From NCBI GenBank assembly GCA_945875635.1, contig CAMCLD010000002.1, positions 62,001-126,000 on the forward strand: 64,000 nucleotides of DNA. The letters are read 5' to 3'. The notes below the pieces were generated by a model. The model did no database searches and had not been told where the DNA came from. It was given only the letters and a program-made list of their open reading frames with translations. This DNA comes from an uncultured Prevotella sp. (GTDB lineage: Bacteria; Bacteroidota; Bacteroidia; Bacteroidales; Bacteroidaceae). The translations under genes were made by a program, and so were the position numbers. This document shows, piece after piece, positions 26,194 to 34,530 of this stretch. The first letter of the stretch is position 1. Each line of letters begins with the position of its first letter.

Positions 26194-27320
26194 CAAACCA
26201 GCAGGAGATAATAAACACTATAGCACTCAGCAGGATAAGCTACTATTCTTTTGAAGGATTGCTGAACCTTTACAGGACACTTGGTTCAGCAACCAATGTC
26301 GTGGAACACCGCCACCATATACGCGATGTGCTGCCTGATGCATCAGACAGATTAGTAGCTGCACTTGAGAACATGGATGACATGATATCAAGGGCTGAGA
26401 CAGAACTGGAATTCGACATGAATCATGGCATTGTGCCATTATGCTTCAACGATAGGAATTATCCTAAACGACTGGCTGAATGTGCTGACGCTCCTCTCGT
26501 GTTGTACTATAAGGGTAATGCAGACCTTAACCAGAGACGGATAATAAGCATTGTAGGCACAAGACGCTGTACTCAATATGGACGTGACATGACAGCGAGG
26601 CTAATAAAACGGATGCGTGAACTATTGCCGAAAACTCTGATAGTAAGTGGTCTCGCTTATGGAATAGACATAGAGGCTCACCGTAACGCCCTTGCCTGTG
26701 ATTTTGAGACTGTCGGTGTCCTGGCGCATGGGTTGGACACCATCTATCCTAATGCCCATAGAGATACAGCCATCAAGATGATAGAGAACGGTGGTCTGCT
26801 TTCAGAATTTATAACCATGACGAATGCTGACAAGCGTAATTTCGTACAGAGGAACAGAATAGTGGCTGGGATGTGTGACGCATGTGTCATAGTCGAGTCG
26901 GCTGCAAAGGGAGGAGGACTAATCACTACCACTATGGCGAGAGACTACAATAGAGATGTCTTTGCTGTTCCAGGTGCAGTGGGACAACAGTATTCAGAAG
27001 GATGCAACCTGCTCATTAAAGACAATGTGGCATCATTAATAACTTCCGCTGATGACCTTGTTGACGCTATGGGATGGAATGAGGATATGGAGATGGTGCG
27101 CAAGGCTGGTAAAGGGATAGAGAGAGAACTCTTCCCCGAACTAACTCAGGAAGAACAGATAATTGTTGACAGGTTGGCGATGCATGACCTTCAGATAAAC
27201 ATGCTTGCATCACAGACCGGTCTTACAATACAGAAATTGTCAGCATTGCTCTTTGGACTGGAGATGAAGGGTGTGGTAAAGGCTCTTGCAGGAGGCACAT
27301 ACCATTTGTTGAAGATATAG
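26190..27320 (+). CDS. dprA: DNA processing protein DprA
   Basis: 376 residues. DprA binds incoming single-stranded DNA and loads RecA during natural transformation. The Rossmann-like core is intact: SIVGTRRCTQYGRDM (about 116-130), SGLAYGIDIEAHRNAL (about 154-169), AHGLDTIYPNAHR (about 179-191) and FVQRNRIVAGMCDACVIVES followed by the GGG-L-TT element. An N-terminal SAM-like region (1-90) and a C-terminal winged helix (about 310-376) give the long form common in Bacteroidetes. Its start overlaps the thioesterase stop by four bases. Confidence 0.95.
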   Translation: MTNQQEIINTIALSRISYYSFEGLLNLYRTLGSATNVVEHRHHIRDVLPDASDRLVAALENMDDMISRAETELEFDMNHGIVPLCFNDRNYPKRLAECADAPLVLYYKGNADLNQRRIISIVGTRRCTQYGRDMTARLIKRMRELLPKTLIVSGLAYGIDIEAHRNALACDFETVGVLAHGLDTIYPNAHRDTAIKMIENGGLLSEFITMTNADKRNFVQRNRIVAGMCDACVIVESAAKGGGLITTTMARDYNRDVFAVPGAVGQQYSEGCNLLIKDNVASLITSADDLVDAMGWNEDMEMVRKAGKGIERELFPELTQEEQIIVDRLAMHDLQINMLASQTGLTIQKLSALLFGLEMKGVVKALAGGTYHLLKI

Positions 27321-27331
27321 GTTGACTAAAT

Positions 27332-27383
27332 CAAGTTTCGCAAGTTAAAACTTGCTCAAAGGAGTTTCCTTGAGCCTTGTGAA
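27332..27383. repeat. Companion palindrome element next to the truncated 92-bp element
   Basis: CAAGTTTCGCAAGTTAAAAC continues to TTGC and contains the perfect palindrome GCAAGTT-AA-AACTTGC. It is followed by a stem-loop GCTCAAAGG...CCTTGAGC. The same palindrome lies beside copy 2 in inverse orientation (46151-46190), and a related one precedes copy 1 (10566-10623). Confidence 0.6.
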
Positions 27384-27451
27384 AACAAGTTGACAAGTCA
27401 ACAAGTTATTAGTTTTTCTGGGTATTGTAATACTCAAGCAATAAGGGTAGC
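27384..27451. mobile_element. 92-bp element, copy 3, truncated (inverse orientation)
   Basis: The 24-base arm is identical to the inverse of the right arms of copies 1 and 2. The 44-base core aligns without gaps to the inverse of copy 1 at 35 of 44 positions. The second arm is missing; unrelated sequence begins at 27452, 13 bases before the dusB start codon. Confidence 0.6.
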
Positions 27452-27464
27452 TAAAAGACTGATT

Positions 27465-28445
27465 ATGAAGATAGGGAATATAGATTTTGATAATCATCCA
27501 TTGTTCCTTGCACCAATGGAGGATGTAACCGATATAGGATTCCGCATGTTGTGCAAGCGTTTTGGTGCCTCGATGGTCTATACAGAGTTCGTATCTGCCG
27601 AGGCTCTTGTGCGTTCAGTAAAATCTACAGCAGCCAAGCTAGTTATATCAGATGAGGAACGACCTGTTGGAATTCAGTTGTATGGCAGGGATGCCGATGC
27701 CATGGTAGAGGCTGCAAGGATAGTGGAGAGTGTCAATCCCGACATTATTGACCTTAATTTCGGATGCCCTGTAAAGAAAGTGGCTGGTAAGGGTGCAGGA
27801 GCTGGAATGCTCAGGAATATCCCGCTTATGCTACAGATAACAAAGTCTGTGGTTGATGCCGTGAAGGTACCAGTCACTGTTAAGACACGATTGGGATGGG
27901 ACCATGACAACATTATCATAGAGGAGCTGGCTGAGCAGTTGCAGGATTGCGGTATAAAGGCTCTCACCATCCATGGACGTACCCGCTCTCAAATGTACAC
28001 AGGCGAGGCAGACTGGTCGTATATCGGTAAGGTTAAAGATAATCCGAGAATAAAGATTCCAATAATTGGCAATGGTGACATAAAGACACCAGCTCAGGCT
28101 AAACAGGCTTTTGAACAATATGGTGTCGATGCTGTAATGGTAGGCAGGGCTACTTTCGGGTGTCCGTGGATATTCAAGGACATGCGTGACTTGCTTGATG
28201 ACAGGACCTTCCAAGAGCTGACCCTTGACGACAAGATAGACATCTTGAAAGAACAACTCCGCATCAATGTGGAGCGTATAGACGAGTATAGAGGCATATT
28301 GCATACAAGACGCCATTTGGCGGCAAGCCCGATATTCAAGGGAATACCAGACTTCCGCCAGACACGTATAGCCATGCTGCGAGCTGAGACAATGGACGAA
28401 CTGACTGCAATTATTGATAATAGTCGCTGTATGCTTTCAAGGTAG
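27465..28445 (+). CDS. dusB: tRNA-dihydrouridine synthase
   Basis: 326 residues starting MKIGNIDFDNHP; a frame open from 27390 would only translate the repeat element, so it is rejected as start. The FMN-dependent TIM-barrel enzyme reduces specific uridines in tRNA D-loops with NADPH. Motifs: LAPMEDVTDIGFR near residue 15, NFGCPVKKVAGKGAGAGML near 98-116 (Cys as proton donor), TIHGRTRSQMYTG near 170 and GNGDIKTPAQA near 203, VGRATFGCPWIF near 227. It resembles the DusB/Dus-like subgroup; exact target uridine not known. It ends 6 bases before the convergent DUF2807 gene. Confidence 0.93.
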   Translation: MKIGNIDFDNHPLFLAPMEDVTDIGFRMLCKRFGASMVYTEFVSAEALVRSVKSTAAKLVISDEERPVGIQLYGRDADAMVEAARIVESVNPDIIDLNFGCPVKKVAGKGAGAGMLRNIPLMLQITKSVVDAVKVPVTVKTRLGWDHDNIIIEELAEQLQDCGIKALTIHGRTRSQMYTGEADWSYIGKVKDNPRIKIPIIGNGDIKTPAQAKQAFEQYGVDAVMVGRATFGCPWIFKDMRDLLDDRTFQELTLDDKIDILKEQLRINVERIDEYRGILHTRRHLAASPIFKGIPDFRQTRIAMLRAETMDELTAIIDNSRCMLSR

Positions 28446-28451
28446 TGCCGC

Positions 28452-29192
28452 TTACATGCCCACATGCAGTTTCTTTGTCTCTATGGATCCTATACCGGAA
28501 TCGTCTTTCTTAAGACTTTTCAGGTTACCTTCAAGTTCTATGTCGCCAGTGCCGCTCAATGAGCAACTTGCAGAGCCACAATCAACGAACTTGACATCCA
28601 TGTCTCCTGTGCCTGTGAGGGTGAGAAAGCTCTCTTCAACGTTAATTGCCTTTGTGCTTATGTCGCCTGTTCCATTAAGGGTGATTGTACTCTTGGAACA
28701 TGACACATTGTTTATTTTCATGTCACCTGTTCCATCGAGTATGGCATCAAGGTTGATGCAAGCGAGCGCATTGGCTTCGATGTCGCCTGTTCCGCAAAGA
28801 TGAATGCGTAGGTTCTCTGAGACGAGTTTCCCTGGTATGTGTATATCTCCAGTGCCGTAAAGTGAAACGGAATTTACTTCAGGTGTGGTGACTGTGACTT
28901 TTACATTGCCAAATATGATATTGTTGTTATTGGCATGGGCTATCTTGAGTGTTCCATTCTCAATGCTTGTAACGGTGTTCCCCACGGACTTCTTGTTTCC
29001 TTCAACAATGATGGAAGACTTGTCTCCCTGAATTATAATGACATCACAGTTAGCATCAGCCGATACATTTTGGAATGTGCCCGACTTTCTGTTTTCTTTT
29101 ACTACGGGTGAGTTGTCGCCCTCAATTTTCATGTTGCATGAACATAATGCCGCTATGACCAAGGGTAGCAGCATGACAGTGATTTTTTTCAT
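28452..29192 (-). CDS. DUF2807 (GIN domain) lipoprotein with GTGD beta-helix repeats
   Basis: 246 residues, started at 29192 (MKKITVMLLPLVIAALCSC) because the upstream extension lacks any signal and continues into sufS. The lipobox is ALCSC. The mature protein is a beta-solenoid of the putative auto-transporter adhesin head (GIN) family: the word GTGD recurs six times at about 20-residue steps (LYGTGDIHI, LCGTGDIEA, LDGTGDMKI, LNGTGDIST, LTGTGDMDV, LSGTGDIEL), followed by a degenerate GIGSIE. Function is unknown; surface display is inferred. It lies 80 bases downstream of sufS and converges with dusB. Confidence 0.85.
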   Translation of the reverse strand: MKKITVMLLPLVIAALCSCNMKIEGDNSPVVKENRKSGTFQNVSADANCDVIIIQGDKSSIIVEGNKKSVGNTVTSIENGTLKIAHANNNNIIFGNVKVTVTTPEVNSVSLYGTGDIHIPGKLVSENLRIHLCGTGDIEANALACINLDAILDGTGDMKINNVSCSKSTITLNGTGDISTKAINVEESFLTLTGTGDMDVKFVDCGSASCSLSGTGDIELEGNLKSLKKDDSGIGSIETKKLHVGM

Positions 29193-29271
29193 ATATAAAT
29201 CCTTTTTCCAGTTTGTATTTATATATATGACGTTTGCAGAAAGGAAAAAGTTGCAAGGGCGATAAAAAAAG

Positions 29272-30486
29272 TTAGAACATGTTTGAGACACGGCGTATGC
29301 CTTCTACAAGAATGTCTATCTCCTCCTTGGTGTTGTAGAGTGCAAAAGAAGCTCTTACAGTTCCAAGAATGCCAAGACGATCCATCAATGGTTGTGCGCA
29401 GTGGTGACCTGTCCTAACCGCTATGCCAAGACGGTCGAGCAGTGTTCCCATGTCTAAATGGTGGATGTCCTTTACAAGGAACGAAACGACAGCATCCTTG
29501 TCAGGAACATTTCCGAATATCCTTATTCCGTCTATCTTACCCATTTCGCTCATGGCATATCTTGTCAGCTCCTGTTCATACCTCATTATGTTGTCCATGC
29601 CGATGCCTTTCATATATTCAATGGCTTTGGCAAGACCATTGGTGGCTACATAGTCGGGAGTGCCAGCTTCAAACTTAAATGGCAGTTTCTCAAATACAGT
29701 CTTTTCGAAGGACACGCTCTCAATCATCTCACCACCTCCCTGATATGGTGGCATGCGCTCAAGCCATTTCTCTTTACCATACAGTACACCTATTCCGGTG
29801 GGGCCGTACATCTTGTGTCCACTGAAAGCGAAGAAGTCACAGTCCATCTGCTGTACATCAATGGTGATATGTGGAGCACTTTGTGCACCATCTACCATAA
29901 CTGGTATATCATGCTCATGTGCCGTTTTTATAATATTGTCAATGGGATTGACAGTGCCAAGAACGTTGCTCACATGGGTGATGCTCACAAGTTTAGTCCT
30001 CTCTGTAAGCATATTTTCAAAATCATCGAGAACAAGCTCACCGCTGTCAGTCATTGGTATCACTTTTATATTGATACCTTTCTTAGCTGCTATTATCTGC
30101 CAAGGTACGATATTCGAGTGGTGTTCCATAACCGACACTATCACCTCATCTCCAGCGTTCATGAATGCGTCGGAGTATGACGATGCGATTAGGTTGAGGC
30201 TCTCTGTCGTTCCTCTGGTGAATATAATTTCGTTTGTGGTTTCTGCGTTGATAAAATCCCTTACTACTCTCCTTGCTTCCTCATGTAGTTCCGTGGACTG
30301 TTGTGACAGGTAATGAACGCCTCTGTGCACATTGGCATTAACGTTATAGTACTCGTCAGATATAGCCTCTACCACTACACGCGGTTTCTGTGTGGTGGCA
30401 GCATTGTCAAGATAAACCAATGGTTTGCCGTAGATGCTTCTTGACAATATAGGGAAATCTTTTCTTATCTTATGTATATCAAACAT
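29272..30486 (-). CDS. sufS: Cysteine desulfurase SufS
   Basis: 404 residues. The PLP enzyme takes sulfur from cysteine as a persulfide and passes it to SufE for Fe-S cluster assembly. Seen are the N-terminal VYLDNAATTQKP, the PLP-lysine FSGHKMYGPTGIG (about 226-238) and the active-site cysteine RTGHHCAQPLMDR (about 360-372), which identifies group II (SufS-type) desulfurases. It is the last gene of sufBCDS; its partner sufE is separate at 44.2 kb. Confidence 0.95.
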   Translation of the reverse strand: MFDIHKIRKDFPILSRSIYGKPLVYLDNAATTQKPRVVVEAISDEYYNVNANVHRGVHYLSQQSTELHEEARRVVRDFINAETTNEIIFTRGTTESLNLIASSYSDAFMNAGDEVIVSVMEHHSNIVPWQIIAAKKGINIKVIPMTDSGELVLDDFENMLTERTKLVSITHVSNVLGTVNPIDNIIKTAHEHDIPVMVDGAQSAPHITIDVQQMDCDFFAFSGHKMYGPTGIGVLYGKEKWLERMPPYQGGGEMIESVSFEKTVFEKLPFKFEAGTPDYVATNGLAKAIEYMKGIGMDNIMRYEQELTRYAMSEMGKIDGIRIFGNVPDKDAVVSFLVKDIHHLDMGTLLDRLGIAVRTGHHCAQPLMDRLGILGTVRASFALYNTKEEIDILVEGIRRVSNMF

Positions 30487-30509
30487 ATAGCTTTATTCTA
30501 AATTAATAG

Positions 30510-30647
30510 GAGTTATGCTTAGGAGTTATTTTAGGGAGTTATGCTTGGGAGTTATTTTAGGGAGTTAAATAAGCCATTAGTCTTTAATGGTTTTCAGCCT
30601 CAAAACATATGGCTTTCTAATTTCCCCTTAACTCCTCTTTACTCCTC
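30510..30647. repeat. GGAGTTA tandem repeats between sufD and sufS
   Basis: Two 26-base units GGAGTTATGCTT(A/G)GGAGTTATTTTAG (about 30510-30561) are followed by a third partial unit. Inverse copies (CCCCTTAACTCCTCTTTACTCC) lie at 30625-30646, right before the sufD stop codon, so the sufD-sufS mRNA spacer can fold into a long stem. Similar words occur at 7157-7395. Confidence 0.65.
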
Positions 30648-31991
30648 TTACTTACACAATTTGCATCCTTCGCATTTATTGAGTTCTCCTCGGAATCTTT
30701 TCTCCACAAGATGGTGCAGACGGTCGCGTAGTGGTTCAAGCTGTATCTGGTCAATTACCTCATTGACGAAAGCTATTTCAAGCAACATTTTCGCCTCTTT
30801 CTCGGTAATGCCTCTCTGCCTCATGTAGAAGAGGGCGGCATCGTTGAGTTGTCCGACTGTACTGCCGTGTGAGCATTTCACGTCGTCAGCATAAATTTCA
30901 AGCATTGGCTGCGTGTACATCCTTGCCTCGTTGGTGGCGCATAGATTTCTGTTTGTCTCTTCCGATACAGTCTTTTGCGCTCCTTGTCTTACAAGTATTT
31001 TACCTGCAAATGCGCCAACAGCCTTGTCTCCCAGTACATACTTATAAAGCTCGTGGCTGGTGCAGTGTGATGCCTGATGGTCTATAAGAGTGTTGTTGTC
31101 AACATGCTGTTCTTTGTCGGCAATGACACACCCGTTGCAGAAACACTCAGCCCCCTCACCTTTCAGGTAAAGGTTAAGCATATTGCGTGTCTTTCCGTTG
31201 TGAAGTGTGATTACGTTGTGCGAGAAGGTACTGTTTGCAAGCTGTTCTACATACACGTTGCTTACCCTTGAGTTCCTTATATGTGTTTCTTCAAGACAGT
31301 CAAGTTCAAGGTTGGCATTCTCACCGACATAAGCCTCCACCACTTGTGTCGTCAGGAAGTTACGGTCGTCTGCACTATGGTCACAGAACAGGAGCTTTGC
31401 CTCGGAACCTTCTTCCATTATAACGAGTACTCTCCTGTTTGTCATCATATCGACATCCGAACGCAGGATGTTAATAACCTGTATAGTACGTTCAACTTTT
31501 ACATTTCTCTTTACGTGGACAACAAGACCGTCTTGTGCAAGCATAGTGTTTATAGCCGTAACACCATCCTCGGAAGTATCGGCAAGTTGTGAATAGTAAC
31601 GACCAACAATGTCTGGATTTGTCTCCGCATATTGTTTCAGTGAGCCGACGGTGACACCTTCCGGCAGATTCACCCTCGAGGTGACTTTGTCGTAAAAGCA
31701 GTCGTTCACGATGAAATACATTGATGTGCTCAAATTCGGGACATCGCATTTGAAAGCCTTGTACGGGTCAACAGGTACGTCAAGTCGCCTTATGTTGACA
31801 CCATAGTCGGGTTTGAACAGTTCTGGAATATCAGAATACTTGTATCTTTCCACCATCCTGTCAGGAATGCCAATACGGCATAAGTCCTCAAATGCCTTGT
31901 CGCGGCATCTGTTTAATGGCTCGGCGGAATAGCTGTTAATCGTATCCCTGTGCTGCCTGTAGAGTTCTATATATTGACGTACGCTATCCAT
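30648..31991 (-). CDS. sufD: Fe-S cluster assembly protein SufD
   Basis: 447 residues. SufD pairs with SufB to form, with the ATPase SufC, the SufBC2D scaffold. The C-terminal half is the right-handed beta-helix common to SufB and SufD (SSHGSTVG-like stretch CSHGSTVGQLNDAALFYM, about 373-390). The conserved YVLGDKAVGAFAGKI and MRQRGITEKEAKMLL match the SufD consensus. The C-terminus carries an unusual CEGCKLCK. Its start overlaps the end of sufC by 8 bases. Confidence 0.93.
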   Translation of the reverse strand: MDSVRQYIELYRQHRDTINSYSAEPLNRCRDKAFEDLCRIGIPDRMVERYKYSDIPELFKPDYGVNIRRLDVPVDPYKAFKCDVPNLSTSMYFIVNDCFYDKVTSRVNLPEGVTVGSLKQYAETNPDIVGRYYSQLADTSEDGVTAINTMLAQDGLVVHVKRNVKVERTIQVINILRSDVDMMTNRRVLVIMEEGSEAKLLFCDHSADDRNFLTTQVVEAYVGENANLELDCLEETHIRNSRVSNVYVEQLANSTFSHNVITLHNGKTRNMLNLYLKGEGAECFCNGCVIADKEQHVDNNTLIDHQASHCTSHELYKYVLGDKAVGAFAGKILVRQGAQKTVSEETNRNLCATNEARMYTQPMLEIYADDVKCSHGSTVGQLNDAALFYMRQRGITEKEAKMLLEIAFVNEVIDQIQLEPLRDRLHHLVEKRFRGELNKCEGCKLCK

Positions 31992-32736
31992 CTATCTCTG
32001 CTTTTATCCAGTCGTAACCTTTTTCCTCAATTATCTTCGCAAGTTCTGGACCTGCTGTCTTTACAATCTTGCCTTTGTAAAGCACATGTACGATGTCTGG
32101 TTTTATAAGGTCGAGCAGACGATCGTAATGCGTGATTACTATCGTTGATGTCTGTGGGGTCTTCAGCTTGTTGACACCCTCGGCTACAATACGTAATGCG
32201 TCAACATCCAGACCAGAATCTGTTTCGTCAAGGATTCTTAGCGTGGGTTCAAGCATTGCCATCTGGAATATTTCGTTCCTTTTCTTTTCTCCTCCGCTGA
32301 AGCCCTCATTGACAGGTCGGCTTGTGAGCTTTGAGTCAAGTTCCACAATCTTGCGCTTTTCTCTTACTAACTTGAGGAATTCTGCAGCGTTAAGAGGTTC
32401 CTTTCCCTCGGATTTCCTTTTCTCGTTGATGGCTGCCCTCATGAAATTAGTCATACTAACGCCAGGAATCTCTACAGGATATTGGAATGATAGGAAGAGT
32501 CCCTCATGGGCTCTGTCCTCAGGAGCCATGTCAAGTAGGTTCTTGCCATTGAATGTTGCTGTGCCTTCCGTGACCTCATACAGAGGGTTTCCCACAAGGA
32601 CAGAGCTTAAAGTTGATTTACCGGAACCGTTTGGTCCCATAATGGCATGTGTCTCTCCATCCTTGATGGTGAGGTTGATGCCTTTCAGTATTTCTTTGTC
32701 GCCTATTCTGGCATGTAAGTTTCTGACTTCTAACAT
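31984..32736 (-). CDS. sufC: Fe-S cluster assembly ATPase SufC
   Basis: 250 residues, started at MLEVRNLHARIGDKE (32736); the 14 extra codons upstream are not conserved. An ABC-type ATPase that powers the SufBCD scaffold. Walker A GPNGSGKSTLS (about 35-45), Q-loop LSFQYPVEIPG, signature FSGGEKKRNEI (about 145-155) and Walker B with ILDETDSGLDVDAL (about 165-178), plus VITHYDR switch His. The spelling EKKRNE in the signature and the ETDSGLD in place of EPTSGLD are typical of SufC rather than transporters. Confidence 0.96.
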   Translation of the reverse strand: MLEVRNLHARIGDKEILKGINLTIKDGETHAIMGPNGSGKSTLSSVLVGNPLYEVTEGTATFNGKNLLDMAPEDRAHEGLFLSFQYPVEIPGVSMTNFMRAAINEKRKSEGKEPLNAAEFLKLVREKRKIVELDSKLTSRPVNEGFSGGEKKRNEIFQMAMLEPTLRILDETDSGLDVDALRIVAEGVNKLKTPQTSTIVITHYDRLLDLIKPDIVHVLYKGKIVKTAGPELAKIIEEKGYDWIKAEIDG

Positions 32737-32799
32737 ATTTGTTCTATGATTCGTTGAGGTCTGTCTTTGGACAGACATTTTGTTCTATGCTGTATGGCT

Positions 32800-34248
32800 T
32801 TATCCCACTGTTCCTTCGAGTGAAACACTTAGGAGTTTCTGTGCCTCTACGGCGAACTCCATGGGCAGCTTGTTGAGTACTTCCTTGGCATATCCGTTCA
32901 CTATGAGTCCTACAGCCTGCTCAGAGGGAATACCTCTCTGGTTGCAGTAGAAGAGTTGGTCTTCGCTTATCTTGCTTGTTGTAGCCTCGTGCTCTACTAC
33001 TGCTGTGTCGTTGTGTATGTCCATGTAAGGGAATGTGTGCGCACCGCAGTAGCTGCCAAGTAGCAGGGAGTCGCAAGAACTATAGTTCCTTGCGTTGTCT
33101 GCGTTGCTCGTAGCCCTTACAAGTCCACGGTATGAGTTCTGGCTATGCCCGGCTGATATGCCTTTTGATATGATGGTGCTCTTGGTGTTCTTGCCTATGT
33201 GTATCATCTTGGTGCCGGTATCTGCTTCTTGATAATTGTTGGTGACAGCCACGGAGTAGAATTCTGCTTGTGAGCCGTTTCCACGCAGGATGCATGAAGG
33301 ATATTTCCATGTTATGGCAGAACCCGTTTCTACCTGTGTCCATGACAGTTTACTGTTTTCTCCTCTTAGGTCTCCGCGTTTTGTTACAAGGTTCAGGACA
33401 CCGCCTTTGCCTTCCTCGTCGCCCGGATACCAGTTCTGAACAGTAGAATATTTTACCTCTGCATTGTCCATCACTATTATCTCCACTATTGCGGCATGGA
33501 GTTGGTTCTCATCTCTCATGGGCGCAGTACATCCTTCAAGGTATGATACATAGGAGTCGTCCTCTGCAACGATGAGCGTGCGCTCAAACTGTCCTGTGTT
33601 ACGGGCGTTTATTCTGAAATAGGAACTCAGCTCCATAGGGCATCTCACCCCTTTGGGTATATATACGAAGGAGCCGTCGCTGAACACGGCACTGTTCAAT
33701 GCAGCATAGAAATTGTCGCGGTAGGGTACTACAGTTCCAAGATACTGTCTTACTAGTTCGGGATGTGTCTGCACCGCTTCTCCTATCGAGCAGAATATAA
33801 CCCCTTTCTCAGCCAGTTTCTCCTTGAATGTTGTCTTGACTGATACGGAGTCCATGATGGCATCCACCGCAGTGCCGCTAAGGGCAAGTCTCTCTTCAAG
33901 GGGAATGCCTAACTTGTCAAATGTCTTTTCAAGCTCTGGGTCTATCTCTTTGTTTTTTGGCTTCTTGGCAAGAGGGTCTGCGTAGTAGGATATCTCCTGA
34001 TAGTCAATCTTTGGAATGTGTACGTGTCCCCATGTGGGTTGCTGGAGCGTTGTCCAGTAACGGAATGCCTTGAGACGGAATTCAAGGAGCCATTCCGGTT
34101 CGCCTTTCTTGCTGGATATCAGTCGGACAACATCCTCGCTGAGTCCTTTCTCTATGATGTCTGTATGTACGTCAGTAGTGAAGCCAAACTCATATTTCTG
34201 TTCAGCCACCTTCCTTACGTACTCATTGTTCTTGTTGTTTGTTTCCAT
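32800..34248 (-). CDS. sufB: Fe-S cluster assembly scaffold SufB
   Basis: 482 residues, started at [14 protein letters not shown] (34248), since the frame above it overlaps the transcription start region. SufB is the main cluster-binding scaffold and, with SufC and SufD, builds 4Fe-4S clusters. Conserved blocks: [16 protein letters not shown] (about 53-68), [20 protein letters not shown] (about 200-220), [17 protein letters not shown] (about 238-254) and the beta-helix end [18 protein letters not shown], with cysteine and glutamate residues used in cluster assembly. First gene of sufB-C-D-S. Confidence 0.96.
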   Translation of the reverse strand: METNNKNNEYVRKVAEQKYEFGFTTDVHTDIIEKGLSEDVVRLISSKKGEPEWLLEFRLKAFRYWTTLQQPTWGHVHIPKIDYQEISYYADPLAKKPKNKEIDPELEKTFDKLGIPLEERLALSGTAVDAIMDSVSVKTTFKEKLAEKGVIFCSIGEAVQTHPELVRQYLGTVVPYRDNFYAALNSAVFSDGSFVYIPKGVRCPMELSSYFRINARNTGQFERTLIVAEDDSYVSYLEGCTAPMRDENQLHAAIVEIIVMDNAEVKYSTVQNWYPGDEEGKGGVLNLVTKRGDLRGENSKLSWTQVETGSAITWKYPSCILRGNGSQAEFYSVAVTNNYQEADTGTKMIHIGKNTKSTIISKGISAGHSQNSYRGLVRATSNADNARNYSSCDSLLLGSYCGAHTFPYMDIHNDTAVVEHEATTSKISEDQLFYCNQRGIPSEQAVGLIVNGYAKEVLNKLPMEFAVEAQKLLSVSLEGTVG

Positions 34249-34295
34249 CTTTTTAAAGCCTCTTTCCAATAGCGTTGTATGCCGCCGTTGGATGT

Positions 34296-34328
34296 GCAAA
34301 GTTACTAAATAATGGTTCTGTACACAAA
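34296..34328 (-). promoter_or_regulatory. Promoter of the sufBCDS operon
   Basis: Minus strand TTTG (34325-34328), 20 bases, TAACTTTGC (34296-34304). The leader to the sufB ATG is about 42 bases. No IscR- or Fur-like palindrome was recognised by eye. Confidence 0.85.
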
Positions 34329-34435
34329 TAATTCAAATAAAAAACTTATATACTGTATGTAATTCCACTCTTTTACTTCCTTACCTTCACATGATGTCAG
34401 CAAAGGAATGGACACGTTGATACGTTCATGGTCTT

Positions 34436-34474
34436 AAAAAGCCGCACTACTCTTGAATGTCGAGTAGTGCGGCT
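34436..34474 (-). terminator. Intrinsic terminator of the rimP-nusA-infB operon
   Basis: AGCCGCACTACTC (34440-34452) and GAGTAGTGCGGCT (34462-34474) form a perfect 13-bp stem. On the minus strand the hairpin is followed by TTTTTAAG, so it ends infB transcription before the sufB promoter. Confidence 0.92.
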
Positions 34475-34530
34475 CTTATAGATTCCTATCGCATCTACAC
34501 CTTTTATATAGGAGGTGTCATGCGGCTTAT

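Noticed and set aside
27390..27464. 25 extra codons at the dusB N-terminus
   Set aside because: They translate the 92-bp repeat element and are not part of the Dus family.
29458..30313. Plus-strand frames of 186-240 codons opposite sufS
   Set aside because: Shadows of a conserved gene, no motif or start context.
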